This document shows positions 37,739 through 51,997 of a DNA stretch of 64,000 nucleotides, piece after piece; the stretch's first letter is position 1, and each line of letters begins with the position of its first letter. Source of the DNA: Chamaelirium japonicum (Eukaryota > Streptophyta > Magnoliopsida > Liliales > Melanthiaceae); NCBI GenBank assembly GCA_947650365.1, contig CANTAL010000146.1:558001-622000 (forward strand), written 5' to 3'. Position numbers and translations under genes: made by a program. Below the pieces are notes generated by a model. The model was given only the letters and a program-made list of their open reading frames with translations, had not been told where the DNA came from and did not search any database.

Positions 37739-39730
37739 GATTCATTCTAATTCATTCGTACGATCCATTCTAATACATTCGTACGATTCATGCTAATTCA
37801 TTCGCACGATCCATTCTAATTCATTCATACGATCCATTCTAATTCATTCGCATAATCTATTCTAATTCATTCTTACAATCCATTCTAATTCATTCGTATG
37901 ATCCATTCTAACTCATTCAGTGGATCCATTCTAATTCATTCGTACGATCCATTCTAATTCATTCCCACGATCCATTCTAATTTATTCGTACGATCCATTC
38001 TAATTCATTCGTACGATCTATTCTAATTCATTCGCACGAATGTAACCATTCTAATTCATTCATACGATTCATTCTAATTCATTCGTATGAGCTATTCTAA
38101 TTCATTCGTACGATCCATTCTAATTCATTCGTACGATCCATTGTAATTCATTCATACAATCCATTTAGATTCATTCGCACAATTGTATCCATTCAAATTC
38201 GTTCGTACGATCCAGTCTAATTCATTCGTACGATCCATTCTAATTCATTCGCACGAATATATCCATTCTAATTCTTTCGTATGATGCATTCTAATTCATT
38301 CGTACGATCCATTCTAATTCATTCGTACGATCCATTCTAATTCATTCGCACGAATGTATCCATTCTAATTCATTCGTATAATCCATTCTATTTCATTCGT
38401 ACGATCCATTCTTACTTATTCGTATGATCCATTGTAATTCATTCGTATGATCCATTCTAATTCATTCGTACGATCCATTCTAATTCATTCGCACGATCCA
38501 TTCTAATTCATTCATATGATCCATTCTAATTCATTCATACAATCCATTCTAATTCTTTCACACGATCCATTCTAATTCATTCGTACGATCCATTCTAATT
38601 CATTCGTACAATCCATTCTATTTCATTCGTACGATCCATTCTTACTCATTCGTATGATCCATTCTAATTCATTCGTACGATCCATTCTAATTCATTCGTA
38701 CGATCCATTCTAATTCATTCGTACGATCCATTCTAATTCATTCGCACGATCCATTCTAATTCATTCATAGGATCCATTCTAATTCATTCATAGGATCCAT
38801 TCTAATTCATTCATAAGATCTATTCTAATTCTTTCTCATGAATGTATCCATTCTAATTCATTCGCACGAATATATCCATTCTAATTCATTCGTACGATCC
38901 ATTTTAATTCATTCGTACGATCCATTCTAATTCATTCGTATGATCCATTCTAATTCATTCGTACGATCCATTCTAATTCATTCATCCGATCGATTCTAAT
39001 TCATTCGCACGAATGTATCCATTCTAAACCATTCATACGATCCATTCTAATTTATTCGTACGATCCATTCTAATTCATTCGTAAGATCCATTCTAATTCA
39101 TTCGTACGATCCATTCTAATTCATTCGTACGATCCATTCTAATTCATTCGTAAGATCCATTCTAATTCATTCGTACGATCCATTCTAATTCATTCGTACG
39201 ATCCATTCTAATTCATTCGCACGAATGTATCCATTCTAGTTCATTCGTACGATCCATTCTAATTCATTCGTACGATCCATTCTAATTCATTCGCACGATC
39301 CATTCTAATTCATTCGTACGATCCATTCTAATTCATTCATACGATCCATTCTAATTCATTCGTACGATCCATTCTAATTCATTCATACGATCCATGCTAA
39401 TTCATTCGTTCGATCAATTATAATTCATTAGCACGATCCATTCTAATTCATTCGTACGATCCATTCTAATTCATTCGCACGATCCATTCTAATTCATTCA
39501 TAGGATCCATTCTAATTCATTCATACGATCTATTCTAATTCTTTAGCACGAATGTATCCATTCTAATTCATTTGCACGAATGTATCCATTCTAATTCATT
39601 CGTACGATCCATTCTAATTCATTCGTACGATCCATTCTAATTCATTCGTACAATCTATTCTAATTCATTCATATGATCCATTCTAATTCATTCGCACGAA
39701 TGTATCCATTCTTATCCATTCGTACGATCC
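37739..39730 (-). repeat. R block
   Basis: Counterpart of 21898-24118 minus ten units. Near 38980 the ATCCGATCGATTC unit marks the site of the loss. Confidence 0.93.
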
Positions 39731-39791
39731 TGAATTAGAATGGATCGTACGAATGAATTAGAATGGATCGTACGAATGAAATAGAATGAAT
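39731..39791 (+). repeat. F island
   Basis: Same as 24119-24179: ATCCTGAATTAG entry, GAAATAGAATGAATTC exit. Confidence 0.9.
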
Positions 39792-39894
39792 TCGTACGAT
39801 CCATTCGAATTCATTCGCACGATCCATTCTAATTCATTCATACGATCCATTCTAATTCATTCATACAATCCATTCTAATTCTTTCACACGATCC
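39789..39894. repeat. Half cassette: reversed loop plus right arm
   Basis: 106 bp, identical in layout to 24177-24282, followed by the reversed x flank. Confidence 0.88.
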
Positions 39895-40827
39895 ATTCTA
39901 ATTCATTCGTAGGATCCATTCTAATTCATTCGTACAATTTATTCTATTTCATTCGTACGATCCATTCTTACTCATTCGTATCATCCATTCTAATTTATTC
40001 GGACGAATGTATCCATTCTAATTTATTCGTATGATCCATTCTAATTCATTCGTACGATCCATTCTAATTCATTCGTACGATCCATTCTAATTCATTCGTC
40101 CGATCCATTCTAATTCATTCGCACGAATGTATCCATTCTAATTCATTCGTACGATCCATTCTAATTCATTTGTACGATCCATTCTAATTCATTCGTGCGA
40201 TCCATTCTAATTCATTCGTACGATCCATACTAATTCATTCACACGAATGTATCCATTCTAGTTCATTCGTACGATCCATTCTAATTCATTCGTACGATCC
40301 AATCTAATTCATTCGCACGATCCATTCTAATTCATTCGTACGATCCATTCTATTTCATTCATACGATCCATTCTAATTCATTCATACGATCCATTCGAAT
40401 TCATTCGCACAAATGTATCCATTCTAATTCATTCGTACGATCCATTCTAATTCATTCGTACGATCCATTCTAATTCATTCGCACGAATGTATCCATTCTA
40501 ATTCATTCGTACGATCCATTCTAATTCATTCATACGATCCATTCTAATTAAATCGTATGATCTATTCTAATTCATTCGTATGATCAATTCTGGTTCATTC
40601 GTTCTATCCATTCTAATTCATTCGTACGATCCATTCTAATTCATTCGCACGATCCATTCTAATTCATTCATACAATCCATTCTAATTCTTTCACACGATC
40701 CGTTCTAATTCATTCGTACGATCCATTCTAATTCATTCGTGCAATCCATTCTATTTCATTCGTACGATCCATTCTTACTCATTCGTACGATCCATTCCAA
40801 TTCATTCACACGAATGTATCCATTCGT
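39792..40827 (-). repeat. R block
   Basis: Counterpart of 24180-25146 with three extra units. Variant GGTTCATTCG near 40592. Confidence 0.92.
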
Positions 40828-41598
40828 ACGAATGAATTAGAATAGATTGTACGAATGAATTAGAATGGATCGTACGAATGAATTAGAATGGATCGTATGA
40901 ATAAATTAGAATGGATCGTAAGAATGAATTAGAATGGATCGTGCGAATGAATTAGAATAGATCGTACGAATGAATTAGAATGGATCGTACGAATGAACTA
41001 GAATGGATACATTCGTGCGAATGAATTAGAATGGATCGTACGAATGAATTAGAATGGATCGTACGAATGAATTAGAATGGACCATACGAATGAGTAAGAA
41101 TGGATCGTACGAATGAAATAGAATGGATTGTACGAATGAATTAGAATGGATCGTACGAATGAATTAGAATGGATCGTGTGAAAGAATTAGAATGGATTGT
41201 ATGAATGAATTCGAATGGATCATATGAATGAATTAGAATGGATCGTGCGAATTAATTTGAATGGATCGTACGAATGAATTAGAATGGATCGTACGAATGA
41301 ATTAGAATGGATACATTCGTGCGAATGAATTAGAATGGATACATTCGTGCGAAAGAATTAGAATAGATCGTATGAATGAATTAGAATGGATCCTATGAAT
41401 GAATTAGAATGGATCGTGCGAATGAATTAGAATGGATCATACGAATGAATTAGAATGGATCGTGCTAATGAATTAGAATTGATCGAACGAATGAATTAGC
41501 TTGGATCGTGCTAATGAATTAGAATGGAACGTACGAATGAATTAGAATGGATCGTGTGAAAGAATTAGAATGGATAGTATGAATGAATTAGAATGAAT
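40828..41598 (+). repeat. F block with open half cassette
   Basis: The open half cassette (41171-41276) has decayed: GCGAATTAATTTGAATGG replaces GCGAATGAATTCGAATGG. The reversed y flank leads to B3. Confidence 0.92.
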
Positions 41599-41701
41599 TC
41601 GTACGATCCATTCGAATTCATTCGCACGATCCATTCTAATTCATTCATACGATCCATTCTAATTCATTCATACAATCCAATCTAATTCTTTCACACGATC
41701 C
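41549..41701. repeat. Fold-back cassette, loop orientation B (B3)
   Basis: 153 bp, counterpart of B2 at 15,681 bp offset, same loop orientation and the same two arm differences. The loop state was inherited with the higher-order copy. Confidence 0.93.
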
Positions 41702-43483
41702 ATTCTAATTTATTCGTACGATCCATTCTAATTCATTCGTAAGATCCATTCTAATTCATTCGTACGATCCATTCTAATTCATTCGTACGATCCATTCTAA
41801 TTCATTCGTAAGATCCATTCTAATTCATTCGTAAATTCATTCGTACGATCCATTCTAATTCATTCGCACGAATGTATCCATTCTAGTTCATTCGTACGAT
41901 TCATTCATACGATCCATTCTAATTCATTCGTACGATCCATTCTAATTTATTCGCACGATCCATTCTAATTCATTCGTACGATCCATTCTAATTCATTCAT
42001 ACGATCCATTCTAATTCATTCGTACGATCCATTCTAATTCATTCGCACAAATGTATCCATTCTAATTCATTCGTACGATCCATTCTAATTCATTCGCACG
42101 ATCCATTCTAATTCATTCGTACGAACCATTCTAATTCATTCGTACGATCCATTCTAATTCATTCGCACGATCCATTCTAATTCATTCGTACGATCCATTC
42201 TAATTCATTCATACGATCCATTCTAATTCATTCGTACGATCCATTCTAATTAATTCGCACAAATGTATCCATTCTAATTCATTCATACGATCCATTCTAA
42301 TTCATTCGCACGATCCATTCTAATTCATTCGTACGATCCATTCTAATTCATTCGCACGATCTGTTCTTATTCATTCGCACAATCTATTCTAATTCATTCG
42401 CACGAATGTATCCATTCTAATTCATTCGTACGATCCATTCTAATTCATTCGTATGATCCATTCTAATTCATTCATATGATCCATTCTAATTAATTCGTAT
42501 GATCCATTCTAATTCATTCGTACGATCCATTCTAAATCATTCATACAATCCATTCTAATTCATTCGTACGATCCATTCTAATTCACTCATACGATCCATT
42601 CTAATACATTCATACGATCCATTCTAATTCATTTGCATGAATATATCCATTCTAATTCATTCGTACGATCCATTCTAATTCCTTCGTAAGATCCATTCTA
42701 ATTCATTCGTACGATCCATTCTAATTCATTCGTATGATCCATTCTAATTCATTCGTACGATCCATTCTTACTCATTTGTATGATCCATTCTAATTCATTC
42801 GTACGATCCATTCTAATTCATTCGTATGATCGTTTCTAATTCATTCGCACTATCCATTCTAATTCATTCGTACGATCCCTTCTAATACATTCGTATGATC
42901 CATTCTAATTTATTCGTTCAAATATATCCATTCTAATTCATTCGTACGATCCATTCTAATTCATTCGCACGATCCATTCTAATTCATTCGCACGAATGTA
43001 TTCATTCTAATTCATTTGCACGATCCATTCTAATTCATTCCTATGATCTATTCTAATTCATTCGTACGATCCATTCTAATTCATTCTAATTCATTCGTAC
43101 GATTCATTCTACGATCCATTCTAATTCATTCGTATATTCCAATCTAATTCATTAGCACGATCCATGCTAATGAATTAGAATCGATCGTACGATCCAATCT
43201 AATTGATTCATACGATCCATTCTTACTCATTCGTATGATCCATTCTAATTCAATCGTACGATCCATTCTAATTCATTCGTACGATCCATTCTAATTCCTT
43301 CGTACGATCCGTTCTAATTCATTCGTACGATCCATTCTAATTCATTCGTACGATCCATTCTAATTCATTCGCGTAATCTATTCTAATTCATTTGTACGAT
43401 CCATTCTAATTCATTCGTACGATCCATTCTAATTCATTCATACAATCCATTCTAATTTATTCGCACGAATGTATCCATTCTAA
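41599..43483 (-). repeat. R block with a mini-F insert
   Basis: Counterpart of 25919-27802, with one 23-bp unit gained before the insert and lost after it (offset 15,681, then 15,703, then 15,681). Confidence 0.93.
43163..43188 (+). repeat. Single-monomer inversion M6 (reverse form)
   Basis: Same as M5, including the TTAGAATCGATCG variant. Confidence 0.9.
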
Positions 43484-43508
43484 TTAGAATGGATACATTC
43501 GTGCGAAT
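43459..43508. repeat. 50-bp perfect palindrome with no spacer, copy 2
   Basis: Identical to 27778-27827; centre between 43483 and 43484. Confidence 0.95.
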
Positions 43509-44961
43509 GAATTAGAATTGATCGTACGAATGAATTAGAATGGATCGTGCGAATGAATTAGAATGGATCGTACGAATGAATTAGAATGGATCGTACGAAT
43601 GAATTAGAATGGATCGTACGAATGAACTAGAATGGATACATTCGTGCGAATGAATTAGAATGGATCGTACGAATGAATTAGAATGGATCGTACGAATGAA
43701 TTAGAATGGATCTTACAAATGAATTAGAATGGATCGTACGAATGAATTAGAATGGATCGTACGAATGAATTAGAATGGATACATTCGTGCGAATGAATTA
43801 GAATGGATCGGACGAATGAATTTGAATGGATCAAATGAATGAATTAGAATGGTTACATTCATGCGAATGAATTAGAATGGATCGTACGATTGGATTAGAA
43901 TGGATCGTACGAATGGATTAGAATGGATACATTCGAGCGAATGAATTAGAATGGATCGTACGAATGAATTAGAATGGATCGTACGAATGGATTAGAATGG
44001 AAACCTTTGTGCATATGAATTTGAATGGATCGTACGAATGAATTAGAATGGATCATATTAATGAATTAGAATGGATCGTACGAATGAATTAGAATGGATC
44101 GTACGAATGAATTAGAATGGATACATTCGTGCGAATGAATTAGAATGGATACATTCGTGCGAAAGAATTAGAATAGATCGTATGAATGAATTAGAATGGA
44201 TCCTATGAATGAATTAGAATGGATCGTGCGAATGAATTAGAATGGATCGTACGAATGAATTAGAATGGATCGATCTAATGAATTAGAATTGATCGAACGA
44301 ATGAATTAGAATGGATACATTCGTGCGAATGAATTAGAATGGATCGGACGAATGAATTAGAATGGATCCTACGAATGAGTAAGAATGGATCGTACGAATG
44401 AAATAGAATAGATCGTACGAATGAATTAGAATGGATCGTACGAAGGAATTAGAATGGATCATACGAATGAATTAGAATGGATATATTCGTGCAAATGAAT
44501 TAGAATGGATCGTATAAATGTATTAGAATGGATCGTATTAGTGAATTAGAATGGATCGTATGAATGAATTAGAATGGATCGTATGAATGAATTAGAATGG
44601 ATACATTCGTGTGAATAAATTAGAATGGATCGTACAAATAAATTAGAATAGCTCATACGAATGTATTATAATGAATCGTATGAATGAATTAGAATGGTTA
44701 CATTCGTGAGAATGAATTAGAATAGATCGTACGAATGAATTAGAATGGATCCACCGAATGAGTTAGAATGGATCATACGAATGAATTAGAATGGATTGTA
44801 CGAATGAATTAGAATGGATTCTGCGAATGAATTAGAATGGATCGTATGAATGAATAAGAATGGATCGTACGAATGAATTAGAATGGATCGTGCGAATGAA
44901 TTAGCATGAATCGTATGAATGTATTAGAATGGATCGTACGAATGAATTAGAATGAATCGTA
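43484..44961 (+). repeat. F block
   Basis: Counterpart of 27803-29327 less two units: one between GGATCGGACG and GGATCAAATG, and one GGATCCTACG unit before GGAAACCTTTG. Confidence 0.93.
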
Positions 44962-45692
44962 CGATCCATTCTAATTCAATCGTTCGATCCATTCTAATTC
45001 ATTCGCATGAATGTATCCATTCTAATTCATTCGTACAATCCATTCTATTTCATTCGTACGATCCATTCTTACTCATTCGTATGATCCATTCTAATTCATT
45101 CGTACGATCCATTCTAATTCATTCGTACGATCCATTCTAATTCATTCGCACGATCCATTCTAATTCATTCATACGATCCATTCTAATTCATTCATACGAT
45201 CCATTCTAATTCATTCCTACAATCCATTCTAATTCATTCGCCCGATCCATTCTAATTCATTCATACGATCCATTCTATTCGAATGGATCATGCGATCCAT
45301 TCGAATTCATTTGCACGATCCATTCTAATTCATTCATACGATCCATTCTAATTCATTCATACAATGCATTCTATTTCTTTCACACGATCCATTCTAATTC
45401 ATTCGTACGATCCATTCTAATTCATTCGTACGATCCATTCTATTTTATTTGTACGATCCATTCTTACTCATTCGTATGATCCATTCAAATTCATTCGTAC
45501 GATCCATTCTACTTCATTTGTACGATCTATTCTAATTCATTCGTACAATCCATTCTATTTCATTCGTACGATCCATTCTTACTCATTCGTATGATCCATT
45601 CTAATTCATTCGCACGAATGTATCCATTCTAATTCATTCATACAATCTATTCTAATTCATTCCGTACGATCCATTCGAATTCATTCGTGCGA
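44962..45692 (-). repeat. R block with hairpin copy 4
   Basis: Counterpart of 29328-30056, ending GTGCGATCGTACG. It carries the second copy of the 62-codon chance ORF from 44952. Confidence 0.93.
45277..45306. repeat. 30-bp hairpin, copy 4
   Basis: Same stems, loop ATGC, 15,635 bp from copy 3. The difference in loop base between copies 3 and 4 (ATGT, ATGC) is a C/T change. Confidence 0.92.
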
Positions 45693-46097
45693 TCGTACGA
45701 ATGAATTAGAATGGTTCGTACGAATGAATTAGAAAAGATTGTGCGAATGAATTAGAATGGATCGTACGAATGAATTTGAATGGATCATACGAATGAGTAA
45801 GAATGGATCGTACGAATGAATTAGAATGGATCGTACGAATGAATTAGAATAGATCGTACGAATAAATTAGAATGGATACATTCGTCCGAATGAATTAGAA
45901 TGGATCATACGAATGAGTAAGAATGGATCGTACGAATGAAATAGAATAGATTGTACGAATGAATTTGATTGGATCCTACGAATGAATTAGAATGGATCAT
46001 GTGAAAGAATTAGAATGGATTGTATGAATGAATTAGAATGGATCGTATGAATGAATTAGAATGGATCGTGCGAATGAATTCGAATGGATCGTACGAA
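45693..46097 (+). repeat. F block into A7
   Basis: Counterpart of 30057-30485, one unit shorter. x flank with TTTGATTGGATCC. Confidence 0.92.
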
Positions 46098-46146
46098 TTC
46101 ATTCTAATTCATTCATACAATCCATTCTAATTCTTTCACACGATCC
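45994..46146. repeat. Fold-back cassette, loop orientation A (A7)
   Basis: 153 bp. Shares the GGATCATGTG arm start with A5 (its higher-order counterpart); the loop keeps GCGAATGAATTCG. Confidence 0.92.
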
Positions 46147-47470
46147 ATTCTAATTCATTCGTACGTTCCATTCTAATTCATTAGCACGATCCATGCTAAT
46201 TCATTCGTTCGATCAATTCTAATTCATTAGCACGATCCATTCTAATTCATTCGTACGATCCATTCTAATTCCTTCGTACGATCCATTCTAATTCATTCGT
46301 ACGATCTATTCTATTTCATTCGAACGATCCATTCTTACTCATTCGTACGATCCATTCTAATTCATTCGTCCGATCCATTCTAATTCATTCGCACGAATGT
46401 ATCCATTCTAATTCATTCGTACGATCCATTCTAATTCATTCGTACGATCCATTCTAATTCCTTCGTACGATCCATTCAAATTCATTCGTGCGATCCATTC
46501 TAATTCATTCGTACGATCCATTCTAATTCATTCGTAAGATCCATTCTAATTCATTCGTACGATCCATTCTAATTCATTCGTACGATCCATTCTAATTCAT
46601 TCGCACGAATGTATCCTTTCTTGTTCATTCGTACGATCCATTCTAATTCATTCGTACGATCCATTCTAATCCATTCGTACGATCCATTCTAATTCATTCA
46701 TACGATCCATTCTAATTCATTCATATAATCCATTCTAATTCTTTCACACGATCCATTCTAATTCATTCGTAGGATCCATTCTAATTCATTCGTACAATCT
46801 ATTCTATTTCATTCGTACGATCCATTCTTACTCATTCGTATGATCCATTCTAATTCATTAGGACGAATGTATCCATTCTAATTTATTCGTACGATCCATT
46901 CTAATTCATACGTACGATCCATTCTAATTCATTCGTACGATCCATTCTTACTCATTCGTATGATCCATTCTAATTCATTCGTACGATCCATTCTAACTCA
47001 TTCGTACAATCGATTCTAATTCATTCGCACTATCCATTCTAATTCATTCGTACGATCCATTCTAATTCATTCGTATGATCCATTCTAATTTATTCGTTCA
47101 AATATATCCATTCTAATTCATTCCTTACGATCCATTCTAATTCATTCGTACGATCCATTCTAATTCATTCGTACGAATGTATCCATTCTAATTCATTCGT
47201 ACGATCCAATCTAATTCATTCGTACGATCCATTCTAATTCATTCGTAAGATCCATTCTAATTCATTCGTACGATCCTTTCTAATTCATTCGTACGATCCA
47301 TTCTAATTCATGCGCATGAATGTATCCATTCTAGTTCATTCGTATGATCCATTCTAATTCATTCGTACGATCCATTCTAATTCATTCGCACGATCTATTC
47401 TAATTCATTTGTACGATCAATTCTAATTCATTCGCACGAATCTATCCATTCTAATTCATTCGTACGATCC
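46098..47470 (-). repeat. R block
   Basis: Counterpart of 30486-31709 plus 149 bp. The insertion near 47.08-47.21 kb contains CGTTCAAATATATCC, CATTCCTTACG (one extra base) and GTACGAATGTATCC, as also seen near 57.51-57.6 kb. Confidence 0.92.
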
Positions 47471-47638
47471 TGAATTAGAATGGATCGTACGAATGAATTA
47501 GAATGGATACCTTTGTGCATATGAATTAGAATGGATCGTACGAATGAATTAGAATGGATCATATTAATGAATTAGAATGGATCGTATGAATGAATTAGAA
47601 TGGATACATTCGTGCGAATGAATTAGAATGGATCGTGC
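47471..47638 (+). repeat. F island with GTGCAC exit
   Basis: Counterpart of 31710-31877, same length and exits. Confidence 0.92.
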
Positions 47639-49882
47639 ACGAATGTATCCATTCTAATTCATTCGTACGATCCATTCTAATTCATTAATATGATCCATTC
47701 TAATTCATTCATACGATCCATTCTAATTCATATGCACAAAGGTATCCATTCTAATCCATTCGTAGGATCCATTCTAATCCATTCGTACGATCGATTCTAA
47801 TTCATTCGTACGATCTATTCTAATTCATTCGCTCGAATGTATCCATTCTAATCCATTCGTACGATCCATTCTAATCCATTCGTACGATCCATTCTAATTC
47901 ATTCGCATGAATGTAACCATTCTAATGAATTCAAATGATCCATTCTAATTCATTCGTACGATCCATTCTAATTCATTCGTCCGATCCATTCTAATTCATT
48001 CGCACAAATGTATCCATTCTAATTCATTCGTACGATCCATTCTAATTCATTCGTACGATCCATTCTAATTCATTCGTAAGATCCATTCTAATTCATTCGT
48101 ACGATCCATTCTAATTCATTCGTAAGATCCATTCTAATTCATTCGTACGATCCATTCTAATTCATTCGTACGATCCATTCTAATTTATTCGCACGAATGT
48201 ATCCATTCTAGTTCATTCGTATGATCCATTCTAATTCATTCGTACGATCCATTCTAATTCTTTCACACGATCCATTCTAATTCATTCGTACGATCCATTC
48301 TAATTCATTCGCACAATCCATTCTATTTCATTCGTACGATCCATTCTTACTCATTGGTACGATCCATTCTAATTCATTCGCACAAATGTATCCATTCTAA
48401 TTCATTCGTACGAATCCATTCTAATTAATTCGTACAATCCATTCTATTTCATTCGTACGATCCATTCTTACTCATTCGTATGATCCATTCTAATTCATTC
48501 GCACGAATGTATCCATTCTAAATCATTTGTACGATCCATTCTAATTCATTCATACGATCCATTCTAAATCATTCGTACAATCCATTCTATTTCATTCGTA
48601 TGATCAATTCTAATTCATTAGCACGATCCATTCTAATTCATTCGTACGATCCATTCAAATTCATTCGCACGATCCATTCTAATTCATTCGTACAATCCAT
48701 TCTATTTCATTCGTACGATCCATTCTTACTCATTCGTATGATCCATTCTAATTCATTCGCACGAATGTATCCATTCTAATCCATTCGTACGATCCATTCT
48801 AATCCATTCGTACGATCCATTCTAATTCATTCGCATGAATGTAACCATTCTAATTCATTCATTTGATCCATTCTAATTCATTCGCACGAATGTATCCATT
48901 CTAAACCATTCATACGATCCATTCCAATTTATTCGTACGATCCATTCAAATTCATTCATACGATCCATTCTAATTCATTCGTCCGATCCATTCTAATTCA
49001 TTCGCACGAATGTATCCATTCTAATTCATTCGTACGATCCATTCTAATTCATTCGTACGATCCATTCTAATTCATTCGTCAGATCCATTCTAATTCTTTC
49101 GTATGATCTATTCTAATTCATTCGTACGATCCATTCTAATTCATTCGCACGAATGTATCCATTCTAGTTCATTCGTACGATCCATTCTAATTCATTCGTA
49201 CGATCCATTCTAATTCATTCGCACGATCCATTCTAATTCATTCGTATGATCAATTCTAATTCATTCGCACGAATGTATCCATTCTAATTCATTCATACGA
49301 TCCATTCTAATTCATTCGTACGATCCATTCTAATTCATTCGTCCGATCCATTCTAATTCATTCGCACAAATGTATCCATTCTAATTCATTCGTCCGATCC
49401 ATTCTAATTCATTCGTACGATCGTTTCTAATTCATTCGCACGAATGTATCCATTCTAGTTCATTCGTACGATCCATTCTAATTCATTCGCACGATCCATT
49501 CTAATTCATTCGTACGATCAATTCTAATTCATTCGTACGATCCATTCTAATTCACTCATACGATCCATTCTAATACATTCATACGATCCATTCTAATTCA
49601 TTTGCACGAATATATCCATTCTAATTCATTCGTACGATCCATTCTAATCCCTTCGTACGATCCATTCTAATTCATTTGTACGATCCATTCTAATTCATTC
49701 GTACGATCCATTCTAATTCCTTCGTACGATCCATTCTAATTCTTTCACACGATCCATTCTAATTCATTCGTACGATCCATTCTAATTCATTCGTGCAATC
49801 CATTCTATTTCATTCGTACGATCCATTCTTACTCATTCGTACGATCCATTCTAATTCATTCACACGAATGTATCCATTCATA
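47639..49882 (-). repeat. R block
   Basis: Counterpart of 31878-34096, one unit longer. It ends ATCCATTCATACCAATG, another decayed form of the 14-bp palindrome joint. Confidence 0.93.
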
Positions 49883-51277
49883 CCAATGAATTAGAATAGA
49901 TTATACGAATGAATTAGAATGGATCGTACGAATGAATTAGAATGGATCGTACGAAGGAATTAGAATGGATCGTACGAATGAATTAGAATGGATCGTACGA
50001 ATGAATTAGAATAGATCGTACGAATGAATTAGAATGGATCGTACGAAGGAATTAGAATGGATCGTACGAATGAATTAGAATGGATATATTCGTGCAAATG
50101 AATTAGAATGGATCGTATGAATGTATTAGAATGGATCGTATGAGTGAATTAGAATGGATCGTACGAATGAATTAGAATGGATTGTATGAATGAATTAGAA
50201 TGGATCGTACGAATGAATTAGAATGGATCATACGAATTAATTAGAATGGATCATACGAATGAATTAGAATGGATCGTACGAATGAATTAGAATGGATCGT
50301 ACGAATGAATTAGAATGGATACATTCGTGCGAATGAATTAGAATGGATCGTGCGAATGAATTAGAATGGATCGTACGAATGAATTAGAATGGATACATTT
50401 GTGCGAATGAATTAGAATGGATTGTACGAATGAATTAGAATGGATCGTATGAATGAATTAGAATGGATCGTACGAATGAATTAGAATGGATCGTGCGAAT
50501 GAATTAGAATGGATCGTACGATTGAATTAGAATGGATCGTGTGAAAGAATTAGAATGGATCGTACGAATGAATTAGAATGGATCGTGCGAATGAATTAGA
50601 ATGGATCGTACGAATGAATTAGAATGGATACATTTGTGCGAATGAATTAGAATGGATCGTACGAATGAATTAGAATGGATCCTATGAATGAATTAGAATG
50701 GATCGTACGAATGAATTAGAATGGATCGTGCGAATGAATTAGAATGGATCGTACGAATGAATTAGAATGGATCATACGAATGAACTAGAATGGATACATT
50801 CGTGCGAATGAATTAGAATGGATCGTACGAATGAATTAGAATGGATCGTACGAATGAATTAGAATGGATCTTACGAATTAATTAGAATGGATCGTACGAA
50901 TGAATTAGAATGGATCGTACGAATGAATTAGAATGGAAACATTCGTGCGAATGAATTAGAATGGATCGGACGAATGAATTAGAATGGATCGTACGAATGA
51001 ATTAGAATGGATCGTACGAATGAATTAGAATGGATCGTATGAATAAATTAGAATGGATATATTCGTCCGAATGAATTAGAATGGATCATACGAATGAGTA
51101 AGAATGGATCGTACGAATGAAATAGAATAGATTGTACGAATGAATTACAATGGATCCTACGAATAAATTAGAATGGATCGTGTGAAGGAATTAGAATGGA
51201 TTGTATGAATGAATTAGAATGGATCGTATGAATGAATTAGAATGGATCGTGCGAATGAATTCGAATGGATCGTATGA
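49883..51277 (+). repeat. F block into A8
   Basis: Counterpart of 34097-35490 with no net length change. Variant GGAAACATTCGTGCG near 50935. Confidence 0.93.
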
Positions 51278-51327
51278 ATTCATTCTAATTCATTCATACA
51301 ATCCATTCTAATTCTTTCACACGATCC
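51175..51327. repeat. Fold-back cassette, loop orientation A (A8)
   Basis: 153 bp, counterpart of A6. Left arm GTGTGAAGG, right arm TTTCACACG; x flank with GAATTACAATGG. Confidence 0.92.
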
Positions 51328-51827
51328 ATTCTAATTCATTCGTACGTTCCATTCTAATTCATTAGCACGATCCATGCTAATTCATTTGTTCGATCAATTC
51401 TAATTCATTAGCACGATCCATTCTAATTCATTCGTACGATTCATTCTAATTCATTCGCACGATCCATTCTAATTCATTCATAGGATCCATTCTAATTCAT
51501 TCATACGATCTATTCTAATTCTTTCGCACGAATGTATCCATTCTAATTCATTCGCACGAATGTATCCATTCTAATTCATTCGTACGATCCATTCTAATTC
51601 ATTCGTACGATCCATTCTAATTCATTCGTACGGTCCATTCTAATTCATTCATACGATCTATTCTAATTCATTCATACAATCCATTCTAATTCTTTCACAC
51701 GATCCATTCTAATTCATTCGTACGATCCATTCTAATTCATTCGCACAATCCATTCTATTTCATTCGTATGATCCATTCTTACTCATTCGTATGATCCATT
51801 CTAATTCATTCGCACGAATATATCCAT
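51278..51827 (-). repeat. R block
   Basis: Counterpart of 35491-36020 with one extra unit (GTACGGTCC). Confidence 0.92.
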
Positions 51828-51997
51828 AATGTATCATACGAATGAGTAAGAATGGATCGTACGAATGAAATAGAATGGATTGTGCGAATGAATTAGAATG
51901 GACCGTACGAAAGAATTAGACGTACGAATGAATTAGAATGGATACATTCGTGCGCATAAATTAGAATGGATCATACAAATGAGTAAGAATGGATCGT
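51828..51997 (+). repeat. 170-bp F island, copy 2
   Basis: Same joints as 36021-36190. Inside it, GAGTAAG replaces GAATAAG. Confidence 0.92.
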
